From: Combretum micranthum
Lineage: Eukaryota; Streptophyta; Magnoliopsida; Myrtales; Combretaceae
Length of the DNA: 64,000 nt
Reading direction: 5' to 3'
Assembly (NCBI GenBank): GCA_024138025.1
Contig: JAMXBD010002750.1
Coordinates: forward strand, 1 to 64,000
A program made the translations under genes and the position numbers. This document shows positions 46,641 through 57,530 of this stretch, in pieces (the first letter of the stretch is position 1; every line of letters begins with the position of its first letter). Under the pieces are notes generated by a model. It saw only the letters and a list, made by a program, of their open reading frames with translations, had not been told where the DNA came from and did not search any database.

Positions 46641-48350
46641 AATATCTCTTTCCTATGATTTGGTCAACACTAAGCAAGTGTACCTATCACATGTATTGTA
46701 GAAATGAAATATAGGTTTGTATTCCTCGGGGATCGTGGCAAGTATTATTACTCACCCTATCGATTATTATCGAGCAAATTAATTTAACTCAACAATCAAA
46801 GTTATCAACTAGCTAATCTTAACTACAGCTGTGTTTATTACAATAATTAACAAAATTAAATTAACTTAACAATTAACTACACAACAGGCTTGCTTTACCA
46901 ATGCATTAGTATACAATACACATTCATTATTTGATATGTCATACCTTTCCTAACTGTAGGATTCCACATTTTAGTTCAATATCTCTCTCGAGTCTATTAA
47001 ACCTTAATTCCAGTCTTGTCTATTAGAATCTCTTCCTAGTTAATAACCGATTAAGATCGCATTACAAACATGATCCTAAATTAACTTTCTAATAATATGC
47101 AGAAGATTTCACAACCCTATCTCTAGGCATCATGAGCAATCCCTCTCTATAGCTTAAATCTATTCCATGGGTAGATTTCTCAATTGCATCCCAAGTAAAT
47201 TTGATATAATCCTAAGTCGTGCACTACTTAGAATTAACATACTACAAAACACTATAGGGATTAGTGAAGTCTATAACAATTTAGCATTCATTCCATGTAT
47301 TCTAATACATGGCTACACAAGCCCTAATGACTACTCATGCATATTATAAAGGAAAACAACACAATATAACATAATGAAAGTAAGAATTTCTTGAAGAAAG
47401 AACAAGAAAACAACCCTTAAACAATGAATACTTCAGGATCTCGTACAACAACAATCTCCTACATGAGTACAATGATGATAAAATGAATTATCACAATAGA
47501 TGGTTATATGAGAGACAAATGGTGTGTGTTACAATGACTGATCTATTCCTTTTCTCCAAAGTTGTTTCAAAAGAGTATTTATATGGATCCTCTATTGGGT
47601 GCATCTGATGGGTGAAGATATGCATCATTTGGACTTCATCTCTCTTTAACAAGGTGCAAAAATCTGAGTTGGTGCGAAATTATAAGATCAATAATTGCCA
47701 TCACGACCATAATTCGGGATGTTATCTTCATGGAAATAGTTTTCGAAGGCATATATAGCCATATTGGAAAGCCGTTATCTCCTCGGATTGAATTCTCACG
47801 TGCTGTTACGGTCATAATTTGCTTCTTCCATATGTTATGCAATTCCTTCCTTTGTTGGTCACGATTGTATGAGAGGTCGTGATCTCCACTATGGTACTTA
47901 CATCTTTAACGAATTATGGCCGTTACACTCCGATTTGGTAAGTCGAGAGGATCATGCCTTATGGTATGGTCGTAGTGGGGGTCATGATCTTCTTTTATGA
48001 GTTATTTTCTTTCTTCTCTTTTGGATTGCGCCCGTAATTGTCCATTTAATAACATCCGAGATGATCATTGGCTCAAATACGTCGTAATTTTACTTGGATG
48101 ATATTTTAAACTTCAAATCCTTGTGCAAGTTGATTCAAATGTTGATATTTCTCCTTTATAACCTGAAATGAATATATTTCCTAATTAAGTACAAAATATC
48201 TTTAATTAAATAAGGATTTAAAGCATTATTTACCCTAAATAGACCAAAATGAGTGGTAAATTAGCCCTATTAAGTACACATTGACCAAATTGATATAGTT
48301 ATTTTTAATTATAGTATTCGTTTCTTTTATTCAATAAAGTGGGGGTAAAG
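46641..48350. repeat. Unclassified dispersed-repeat-like segment
   Basis: The segment begins near GGTCAACACTAAGCAAGTGTACC, with CTCGGGGATCGTGGCAAG close behind, and ends near GGTAAATTAGCCCTATTAAG. It resembles, from memory, repeat sequence common in other plants, but ends, target duplication and class could not be fixed. No coding frame beyond 68 codons. Confidence 0.35.
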
Positions 48351-48534
48351 ATAGTATTTAAAGGATGTATGAGAACAATTATAATTTATTGATTCATATT
48401 GTTAGCATATAAGGGATTTGAATAAACTAATGTTGCAGTTGAAAATGAACAAAGATAATCTTTACCAAATTTGGGAGTAACTTGCTGGTTAAGAGGGCTA
48501 ATAATTAGTGGAAAAGCACCAAAAGACATATGGT

Positions 48535-49243
48535 TGGCACAATGACATGGCAGGTATTCTAGCAAGCTTTCTATAGGAAGTTCTTTCCTAACAGTATGAA
48601 GCAGAAGATGCTTCAAGAGTACTATACCCTGCAACAGGGTAAGTTGTCAGTTGAAGAGTATGAAGCAAAGCTGCATGGATTGATGAGATTTCTTCTCAAT
48701 CCTCGAAAAGAAATTGAAGAGGCCAAGGTCAACAGATTCATTACTTTGCTGAAACCTAAGATATAATATCAAGTTAATTTGATGGACTTAACCAATTACT
48801 CAGTAGTGGTCAATAAGGCCAAAACTGTGGAGCAAGGTTTGAACAGAATGAAGAGTCGAGAACCATAGCGAGGTTAGATATTCTTAGGGAAAAGACCAGA
48901 TTCTAGTATTCTGATGCAGGACAAAGGTAAGAGGCTTTTTACACAGCCTTTCAGATCAGCAGTGCAGAATGTTGAGAAGAAATGTATTAGATATCTTAGA
49001 CCACATGAAGTAAAAGATTGCAAATGGCCAGAGAATGCCTATTTCTCATGTAGCAAGGTAGAACATAGCCATAAGGTCTACACACAGAGAGTCCTTCCAT
49101 AAGTTTATTGCTTCAAATGTGGCCAGAGAGGATATAAAGTTGTTGATTGCAAAGAGCCTGGAAGGTAGATAATTCCAGGAGTTCAGATTGGTAGAACTTA
49201 AGGTGGTTAGGGGTAAAGAGCACCAGCTGAAGTGTATGCTCTC
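48535..49243 (+). pseudogene. gag: G2 gag, 3' part
   Basis: The capsid C-terminal block reads MKQKMLQEYYTLQQGKLSVE then EYEAKLHGLMRF (about 48597-48690), the 'L.QG..SV.EY...F..L.RF' signature of plant gypsy Gag, followed by AKVNRFITLLKP. The knuckle at about 49107-49152 reads CFKCGQRGYKVVDC, where the zinc-binding His has become Tyr. Stops at several places. The sequence is cut at CTCTC (49239-49243) by Lt-B; the protease continues at 57082, and subtracting the insertion with one CTCTC keeps the reading frame across the junction. Confidence 0.75.
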
Positions 49244-50734
49244 TGTCGAGCCCGAATTTTGCTCCTATTCTCCTAAAGATCCCGATTCATATCGAACTCG
49301 ACTCATTTGACATGGATCACTCAACGAAGAACCAATCGGGTTTTCATAAAAAGCTCGATTTTCTGAAAAATATTTTGACTGGAGTCACCATTGGCTAAAG
49401 CTGGAAAAAGGTGAACCAGAAACCAAATGGGTGGTTTGGTTTCTAGGTCAACCATTGATATGTGTGAAAAACCAGAAATTGATGAGTCTAGGGGCTGCTA
49501 TTTTAAAACCTAAATGATTATCTAGGCTTTGGATGCACTTTAGAAATCTTGAATTATATAGGCCAAAAAGATTAATTTTGATTTTTCAATTTTTTTTTAA
49601 TTTTTAGTTTTTTTTATTCTAAAAAAAGATCCTAAAAGTTTTTTATTTTTATGCCTACAAGTGCCTACGTATCCACTAGTCGGAATCAGGTCTCCGTAGT
49701 TCGTTTTGATTTTTGTAAAATTTTTAATTTGTTTGCATTTTTTAATTGTGAAAATTCACCAAGTTTAAGTGATTAAACATTTTGATTTTGATTTTGAAAA
49801 TCCCTAAAATATCTAATTTTTTTTATTTTCTTGTTTTTGAAAACTCCTAAGAGTATACTAGTTTTAAAAAAAAAAACCCATTTATTTTATTTTTTGTATT
49901 TTAGAAAATAACCAAGTGATATATAGATATATAGGCTAGGAAAACATTTTTTTATAATATAAAATTATACTAAATAGATACATAGAAAAAGAGTAAATGG
50001 GCATTTTTGTTGATTTTGGGAAATTTTTCATTTTCAATTTTTTACAAAACAAATAAATAAATAAAAATTTACAAGGATGATTTTTCACATTACAAGCATA
50101 TATCAAATTCAGCACATATCATCAAAGATCTAAAAAGAAATAATCTTAAAACTATACTCATACTTTTGTTGATTTTCATAATTTAATCTAAAACCTATAT
50201 TTACTAATTATATTTATATGCTAAAACTTATATTCTAAAATTTTATTTGTCTAAATAATATTATTCATTAATAGAAATATAACATGCATATCACACACAC
50301 AAACATATATTATTATTATTATATTTTTTCTTTTTTTTTAGTATTTTCGAGTCTATTTATTTTTTTTTTAAACTTTTTTGTACGATCCCTGCAAGAATAT
50401 TATTAAACTGAAAGAACTTTATTAACTAAACTAAATAAACCTAAAAAGCAATAGCAAATGGGCAAATAAAAAAAAAAGAGTCTAACGATATGATTTAATA
50501 TGGACTGAAACTATTGTTGATCAACTTTTTGGTTTGGAGGAATTCAAAAGGAGGTCTTCAATCTCTAACACCACCAAAACTAAATAATGATCTCTCTCTC
50601 TTAATCGAATTCGATGGTGTATCGATCTTTATTTTTTAATTCGTGGCTGAAGTGGAGGATATCGATGGTGGTTGGAGTGGTTGGGTTCGAGTACGGTAGT
50701 TGTTGGGAGCTCAATAGGGATGTAACCGGGTCGG

Positions 50735-50890
50735 TTATTATCGGGTTTCCGACCCACCCGATCCGGTAAAAACCCTATAGGGTTTTAGGGTCGGGTTTGG
50801 ATGTGGATGAAAAATCCTATAGGGTTGTAGGGTCGGGTTTGGATTTTCTAAAATACCCGATGGATACCCGTCCGAATACCCGACCCGATA
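50735..50890 (+). repeat. hAT-1 left subterminal repeats
   Basis: Palindromes AACCCTATAGGGTT (50771-50784) and TCCTATAGGG, each followed by TAGGGTCGGGTTTGGAT, then ACCCGA repeats in the opposite sense (ATACCCGATGGATACCC). In the Ac family such subterminal motifs bind transposase; the same role is inferred here. Confidence 0.75.
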
Positions 50891-51169
50891 AAATAGATAT
50901 ATATATATTTTTTTTTTTTCCCTTAGCCGATCTACGGTCTGTGGACTGTGCGCCCTAGCCGAATGCCGATGATAGCTTTATATATATATATATATATTTA
51001 TATTTTTTTTTCCAAACTCAAACCCTAGCCGCATACCCACAGCCCACTCACTCACTAACCGCATACCCAAACTTGCAGACGGCAACGGCACTCTCCTTTT
51101 TCTCTCTGTTTCAACTTTCGATCAGACCATCATCGACTCCGACTCGTCGTCGTCTGTCACTCAAGTAAG

Positions 51170-52875
51170 GTAAGAAATCTCTCTCTCTCTCTCTCTCGTG
51201 GGTCTACAAAGCCTCTGTTTAGTTGATAATGTTTAATCTAATTTATTGATTTACTTGTAAAAGAAGAATTGGTTGCTCCTGTACTTTTTCAGTTAACTGA
51301 GTTAAGTGATTTGATGAAGCAATTTGTTTGTGTCGCTATAGAAAGTAGTATTTTAGATGTAAAGGCCATCCAAATCACGGGTTAAGAGTTTCGGTGTGTT
51401 AGCAGAGAATGAAGCGTCGAATCGATCATCTGGTGAAATGCTTTTGTTTGCGAATGTATAATGTAATATGTTGGAGTTGGACGAGTCGTGTGTCGGAGAA
51501 TAATGTTTGTTTCCTTGTTTATGAATATGCATTATTGATCTTCTGTACTCTGTAAGTCTTGATATATGTACATATGTATATATACATATATTAATAAAGC
51601 CACAAAGGTCTGTTTCGATGTTTCTATAAAATGTTTTTGTTTTATTATATATTTTCGTAATAACTTGATATTTTGAAATGTTAAGGATGTATTTTACGCT
51701 TATACTATATACGTTGGATGATCTTGGCTGTGGGCTGGAGGACAGATTTGAGCAGAATGTTTCGTGGTTGTCTAGATTTAGACGCGAGTTGTTCTGTTTT
51801 TTGTATTGGGATTTTGAATTTTGGTTTTGTGAAGAATCTTGTCACTCTTGGGTTATGGACCTTTCTGCGATGATCTCCTCGGTAAATTTTCAGTTTTGTC
51901 AAATCTAGATCTGATGATTTTAGTATCGGTCAAGGATAATAATCGGATATGGTAAATTTTCGTAATTTTTTTAAATTGAATTTCCTTTTGGCTGGTTTTA
52001 ACTCTTGCATTATTGCTTCCTTATGGCTAATTTTCTTGAACTACTGGTCGGTTTCTAGTTGATTCATTGGGATTGCAGGACAAATTTTAATGTTTCTTTT
52101 ATCATATAATGTTATATAAATAAAAATAGAACAATTTTTTTTTTGCCAGCAAAAGTAAAATAAATTTAAAAAAGTGTAAAGCCCTTGTATCTTTGGTTGA
52201 TGATAGGGGATAAGGGGGCATAAATGGTTGAATCCAAGTTCTAAACCGATTTGGACTCTTTGATTCTTATATTTGTTTTATATTTTTATTTAATTTAAAA
52301 ATTAAGAGCTGAGATTATTTAAAAATTTTAAAATATCTTGTGACATCATTAAAAAGTCATATCAATTTTTGTAATCTTGACTTGTCATTACATGCGATCA
52401 TATTTTAAGAGGATTGATACATTAATTTTCAAATTTTTATGTCCTTGGAAAAGGGGGCATGGCTTGTGGTAATTGCCTAGTAAATATAGTAATCATTGAT
52501 CTTATAATCTACGGGTATTAACACCAATCATAAAATTGAGTTAATCGAGTTTGAATCCACCCCCTCTACTTAATGGCCAAAAAGAGGAAAGGAAAAAAAA
52601 CAAAAACAGGAAGAAGAAAAAGCATAAAATGCCATTGAGGTGGCCGATTCATTTTTTTTATTTAATGTTATTTTCTATATATTTATTTAAATATTTTCTT
52701 CCTTAAATACTTAGACTATATCGAAATTACACTTCTAAAGTTTAAATATTTCTAAACTTGGAAGCAAGATCAGCCACCATCAAGAAGGTTTAAATATTTA
52801 AACACTGGAAGCCATTTTCTCAAGTGGTTTACGATTTTCTCTTATAAAATTAAATAATTTGTATCATAAATGCAG
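51170..52875 (+). other. Probable 5' untranslated intron of hAT-1 transposase
   Basis: A donor-like CAAGTAAG/GTAAGA at 51164-51176, followed by a (CT)n run (51178-51199), and an acceptor ATGCAG at 52870-52875 six bases before the ATG. An untranslated leader intron is common in Ac-like elements. The 76-codon frame at 51678-51908 lies inside it and has no counterpart in known transposases. Confidence 0.5.
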
Positions 52876-52880
52876 GGAAC

Positions 52881-55218
52881 ATGGATGTTGAATTACTTGA
52901 AGCTGAGATGAACATGGATGCAAATGATGTTGATGAAACTCCATTGGAATCCCCAGTTGAAACTCCATTGGAATCCCCTATTGAAACTCCATTGGAATCC
53001 CCTGTTGAAACTCCATTGGCATCCAAAAAGGCAAAAGTATCGTCTTCTCAAGTATCAAGTACTGGAGATCAGAGTGACAATCCAAGTAAACGTAAGTTGA
53101 CATCCAGTGTGTGGAAGGATATGGTGAGAAAGATAGTTAAAGGGGAAACTGTAGCTGAGTGCAATTACTGTAAGAAGAGACTTTCAGCAAGCAGTGCAAA
53201 TGGTACTTCACATTTGCTTAACCATTTGAAGAGGTGTGTGCAAAAGAAAAAACAAGCAGACATTAGACAATGTTTCCTATCAATGGAAACTATCAGGAGC
53301 GAAGATGATTGTACTGCAAGTGGTTTAGCAATAGGAAACTGGTCTTTCAATCAAGAATCTGCATGGCAAAAACTTGCAAAGGCCATAATTGTCCATGAGT
53401 ATCCATTATCAATGGTTGAGCATGAACGTTTTAGAGAGTTTGTTAGTGACATTCAACCTCATTTTAAACACATTAGCCGCCACCATTAGGAAAAAGATTA
53501 TCAACATTTATAATGCGGAGAAAGAGAAATTGCGAACCCAATTGAAAGGGCTTAATACACGGGTTGCAATAACAATGGATTTGTGGACATCGAATCAAAA
53601 AAGGGGATATATGACAGTGACAGCACATTTTGTTGATAGTAATTGGATGCTCGGAGCCGACTCCTAAAGTAAGCTTTTGTAAAATTTTCATTCTATCTAA
53701 TTGGAATGCTAAGAATTGTTTCTAATAACATTTACGATATGTCCTTTGTTTTTTCTTGCAGCTTTCTATATGTGCCAGCTCCACATACAAATGAAGCAAT
53801 TGCAGATTGCCTATTCAATTCATTGATGGCATGGGGTTTGGATAGGAAATTATCTACAGTCACTGTAGATAATTGTTCGACAAATGATGCCATGATGACC
53901 ACTTTACAATTGAAGCTACGAAAGGAGGATCTACTTCTTCGTGGGAAGGTATTTCATATGCGATGTTGTGCACATATTTTGAATTTAGTTGTCAAAGATG
54001 GAGTGAGTGTCATTGAAAAAGCAATAGAGAGGATTCGTGACAGTGTCTTATATTGGACAGCAACACCATCACGAGTGGAAAAATTTGGAGAGGCGTGTAA
54101 GCAACTAGATGTGCCTTTTATTAGGAAGCTTTCCTTAGATTGTAAGACAAGGTGGAATTCCACCTATGACATGTTAGTTACTGCAATCGAATATAAGGAA
54201 GTTTTCTATAGAGTTCAGTTTATGGATAAAAACTATAAGTGTCTTCCCACTGAGGAAGATTGGGAGTTAGCAGGTGAGATTTGCAAGAAGTTGTCCATAT
54301 TTTATGAAGTTACCAATCTGTTCTCTGGTTTGCAATACCCAACAGCAAACTATTATTTTGAAAGGGTTTATGAAATTAGGGAAAACTTGCTTGAATGGAA
54401 GAGCTCTCTTGATTTGAATATTAGTTTGATGGCTGATAAGATGTTTGTAAAATTTGAGAAATATTGGAGTGATGTGCACACAATTATGGCTATATGTACT
54501 GTTCTAGATCCACGCTTCAAGTTCAAAGCTGTGGATTTTATGCTTTCTAGTGTGTATGCTGATCGTGCTTCCATGGAGAAAGAAAGGGTCAAGAACACTT
54601 TGTATGAATTACTTCAGGAATACCAACACAGGAGCAATACTCGTAATAATAAGAGTATGGGTGTGGGCAGTAGCTCTTTTGTGCCTATAGGTGATGTTGA
54701 TGATGGTTTGAAGAGAGAAACAAAATTGAGGCAATTCATGAAAACCTGTGTCACCACCATTGATGACAACCAAGTAAAGACAGAGCTGGACCACTACCTA
54801 CAGGAAACTTTGCTACCTTTGGGTAATGGTGATGATAATTTTGATATCCTTTTATGGTGGAAACAAAGTGGAGCGAAATACCCCACACTACAAGCTGTAG
54901 CTAGGGACTTGTTGGCTATACCGGTTTCTACAGTTGCTTCTGAGTCAGCATTTAGCACTAGTGGCCGAGTAATTACCTCACACAGAAGTCGGCTCAAGCC
55001 AACTACAATAGAAGCATTAATGTGTACTCAAAGCTGGTTATCAAATGGAATAATAGGTGACTTCTTTAAAATATGTGATACTTAACTTACTTCATTATTC
55101 CCATACTTATTTTATTTAGCATTTTTATCTTTTTGTAGGTGATGATATATCTATATGTAAGCTAGAAGATGAGCTTGAGAGGTTAGATATCAATGATGAT
55201 GATGCTATAGATGATTAA
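52881..55218 (+). pseudogene. hAT-1 transposase, BED finger and hAT dimerisation domain; frameshifted
   Basis: It would cut and move the element by DNA transposition in the nucleus. Residues 18-46 are three and a half copies of an 8-residue repeat (ETPLESPV). A BED zinc finger follows (C94, C97, H111, H115). The core has VAITMDLWTS (Asp), TVDNCSTND, and CCAHILNLVV; the C-terminus has the dimerisation block YPTLQAVARDLLAIP and SESAFSTSGRVI. One coding intron is seen at 53669-53761 and a probable second at 55057-55138, which would replace the early stop at 55083 with an acidic tail ending at 55218. Frame shifts near 53480 and 53650 interrupt the first exon, so no full-length product is expected. 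The family is Ac-like (DAYSLEEPER/RICESLEEPER type). Confidence 0.85.
52935..53021 (+). repeat. 24-bp coding minisatellite in the transposase
   Basis: GAAACTCCATTGGAATCCCC recurs in phase (about 52935, 52959 and 52983, then a variant with GGCATCC at 53007), giving the 8-residue repeat with T-P and S-P steps that could be phosphorylated. In-phase length keeps the frame. Confidence 0.85.
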
Positions 55219-55696
55219 AGCCAAGTAAGTGTTAGTATTTTTCACTCTGTCTATCTTTGTGTTTTCATTATTAGTATTACACATGTCATTCATAGTATAA
55301 TAATTTACTAGTATTCCTTTATAATTTATAAAGCTAGTAAGCTTTGTTTAGTGAGTTTAAATTTCTAATTCATATCTTTTCCTTGTATGTCACAGGGCAT
55401 TTGTGTGAAGAGATGTTAAAAGGGCAAGGAGAGGAAGAAGACATGGAGGAGCTCCAAGATGTTTTTCTTTTATGTTTATTAAACTACTTAAGGATTTTAC
55501 AACTTGTTATTAAAAATTGGTTTAAGTGATGTATTTATGTTTGATTGTTATATGTTTGCATGAGGATTGTTATTAAGTGTTTCAATTTATATGTCTCTTG
55601 ATTCATTACACCATTTGAAAATACATTGAAACACTTAATTAAGATTATTTTATTAGCTAAAAATTGTTGAATATATTGAAATAAATAAATAAATAA

Positions 55697-55905
55697 AGGG
55701 GGCGGGTTTGGGTGAATAAACGGGCGGGTAGTCGGGCGGGTAATCGGGTTAATTGATCGGGCGGGTATTCGGGCGGGTCTCGGGTTTTAGGGTAAACCCT
55801 GTAGGGTGGGTTTGGATTTAGAGGGAAAACCCTACAGGGTTATAGGGTCGGGTTTGGTATATTGTATAGGGTAGCGGGTTCGGGTTTGGATTCATATAAC
55901 CCACC
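55697..55905 (+). repeat. hAT-1 right subterminal repeats
   Basis: At least five CGGGCGGGT-type motifs (55700-55785), then AAACCCTGTAGGGTGGGTTTGG and AAAACCCTACAGGG with TCGGGTTTGG, and a final pair in opposite orientation (CCCACCCGAAACCCGACCC). It mirrors the left side, but the GGGCGGG cluster is found only here. Confidence 0.75.
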
Positions 55906-56649
55906 CGAAACCCGACCCGGTTACATCCCTAGAGCTCAATTAGGTGGTGGAGGCCAGATTCAGTGGTTCTGGGTTTGTGATTTGTGAGGCTGGTGTTAGG
56001 AGACACGGTAGTGGTTTCGGTTTTGAATGTTGGGTCTGAGATGGTTTTGGGAGGTTGGGTTCGATGGCTTAGAGCCGAGAATGGGTCGATGATGGTTATC
56101 TGAGGTCGTGATGTTTGGTCAAGAGATAGAAGAAGGCTGGGTTCAAGGGAGAACTTGAGAAGAGTGGAGAGGAATTGAACTGGGATTCTGGGTTTGTTGG
56201 TTTTTTCTTTTTGTTTTTCTTTGGACTTGCTTCCATGGTTTTTGAAATCTGAGTTTGGGTTCATTTTATAGAAGCGAAGAGGGAGATGAGGAGATTTAGG
56301 TAGGAGAAGGGACTGAGCACTACCATTAATGGCTATTACAAAGTCGGAGCATGGCCATTGATGGTCGACGGTGACGAAGCTCGAAGGTCGGGGAGTTTGA
56401 AAGTTTGAAATTACTATGACCACACATTGGTAATAAATGATGATAAATGAATTTGGTTTAGCACTTTTAATTCTCTTTTGTCTTATTGGAAATGAAAAAA
56501 ACGCCATAACAAAAATAATTGAGTGAAATAAACCCAGAAGCTCAAAACTTGAGCTTTAATGGTGGAAATCTACTGGGGAAGACGACGCGAGTAAGGCATA
56601 CACGGGCGTCTTTATGCACACACCAAAATATTTTCCTTATCTTGCTTTC

Positions 56650-56730
56650 ACGTGTGAATCGAACTCCGGTCTCTCTCCTTTGCATGCCACAAGGTTTTAC
56701 CAGCTGAGCTGGTTTGGCTTTTCGTTCAGA
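56650..56730 (-). other. Antisense tRNA-like module in Lt-B
   Basis: On the minus strand CCAGCTCAGCTGGTAAAACC matches the polymerase III A box (one base off TAGCTCAGCTGG), and about 35 bases on GAGTTCGATTCAC resembles a B box. It has the spacing of a tRNA. It is not the same tRNA-like sequence as in Lt-A, although both lie 350-420 bp before the LTR end. Confidence 0.65.
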
Positions 56731-57081
56731 GGCTCGTTCAAACGATATTTAAATAATCCAAACTCGGCCAAATATAATTTCAATAAAATGGGTCGAAATT
56801 AAAATGATTCCAAGATCCAAATTAATTTCCAAGCGAAGTCTAAAATATTATGAGACCAACAATAAGCCTAATTTATTTATTTTTCTTTTTTATTATATTT
56901 TTTATTTTCTCATTTTAATTTTAAAATTTTATTTATTAAAAGGATGGGTTTTTTTTTATTTTGTAATTTTAAATTTCAATTTTTATTATATTTTCTATCT
57001 TTTAATGATTTTTGAATTTTTTATTTTTTAATGATCTTAAAAGGGAGGGGGGGAGGGTAAAAATGGGGTGTCGACACTCTC

Positions 57082-57530
57082 AAACACAGAGATACCTCCA
57101 GCATAGACACTACCACAAGTAGGATCTCTATACTTCTGCATAGTGCTTATGTTCTTTTTGACATCGATGTAAGTTTTTCATGCATAACTTATTCCTTTGC
57201 GTCTATATGTGGTGTGAGTGTTGATTGTGTGTCTGACTATTTATCTATAAATACACCTCTAGGACGTGGAGCTTTGTTAAATAGGATTTGTAGAGATGTG
57301 AATGTAAAAATAGAAGGTAGGCAGTTACCTACAGATCTGATAGTGACAGATATGGTGGATTTTGATGCAATCTTGGGAGTAGATTGGTTAACGAAGTACC
57401 ATGCTAGGATTAACTGCCACAACCTAGTAGTGGAGTTTAATCTGCCAAATTGAGATCAGTTTGTACATAAGCTGAATGTACAAAAACCACCAATGTTGCC
57501 TACATATGAGTTATGAGGAAGATTAGCTTT
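57082..57530 (+). pseudogene. G2 protease, active site lost
   Basis: The strand before the active site reads SAYVLF (about 57139-57159); the catalytic D-T/S-G is here D-I-D (57160-57168), which would not work. The rest is clear: INTPLGRGALLNRICRDVNV, LPTDLIVTDMVDFDAILGVD then WLTKYHARINC. The ILGVDWL block is the usual C-terminal protease landmark. Stops follow at 57452 and near 57515. Gag lies on the other side of Lt-B. Confidence 0.8.

Larger units (their letters stand above)
50715..55931 (+). mobile_element. hAT-1: Ac-like DNA transposon, 5.2 kb
   Basis: Terminal inverted repeats of 20 bp begin TAGGGATGTAACCGGG at 50715 and, on the other strand, at 55931. The target duplication GAGCTCAA is perfect (50707-50714 and 55932-55939), the 8 bp expected of hAT. 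It encodes a BED-finger transposase with a hAT C-terminal dimerisation domain. Both subterminal regions are dense in CGGGT-type repeats. It inserted in the U3 part of Lt-B, so it is younger than Lt-B, which is younger than G2. The ends are intact; the transposase is not. Confidence 0.95.
49244..57076 (+). mobile_element. Lt-B: solo LTR carrying a hAT element
   Basis: It starts TGTCGAGCCCGAATTTTG and ends AATGGGGTGTCGACA, with a perfect duplication CTCTC (49239-49243 and 57077-57081). Without the hAT insertion it is about 2.6 kb, close to Lt-A, and shares its landmarks (GGAGTCACCA near 49381, GTGCCTACGTATCC near 49661, an antisense tRNA-like module near the 3' end). TTTTATAG at 56264 may be the TATA box. 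A minus-strand frame of 192 codons (55929-56507) lies in the U3 region, with no recognisable domain and no partner in Lt-A, so it is not called a gene. Confidence 0.9.

Noticed and set aside
51678..51908. 76-codon frame upstream of the hAT-1 transposase
   Set aside because: Lies inside the probable untranslated intron, overlaps a minus-strand frame, and has no known partner in hAT elements.
55697..55931. Possible CRISPR-like or telomere-like repeat array (CGGGCGGGT, AAACCCT)
   Set aside because: Irregular spacing, plant genome, and the array sits at the end of a hAT with matching repeats at the other end.
55929..56507. Minus-strand frame of 192 codons beside hAT-1
   Set aside because: It starts at the edge of the hAT insertion inside Lt-B, is not matched in Lt-A and has no recognisable domain.
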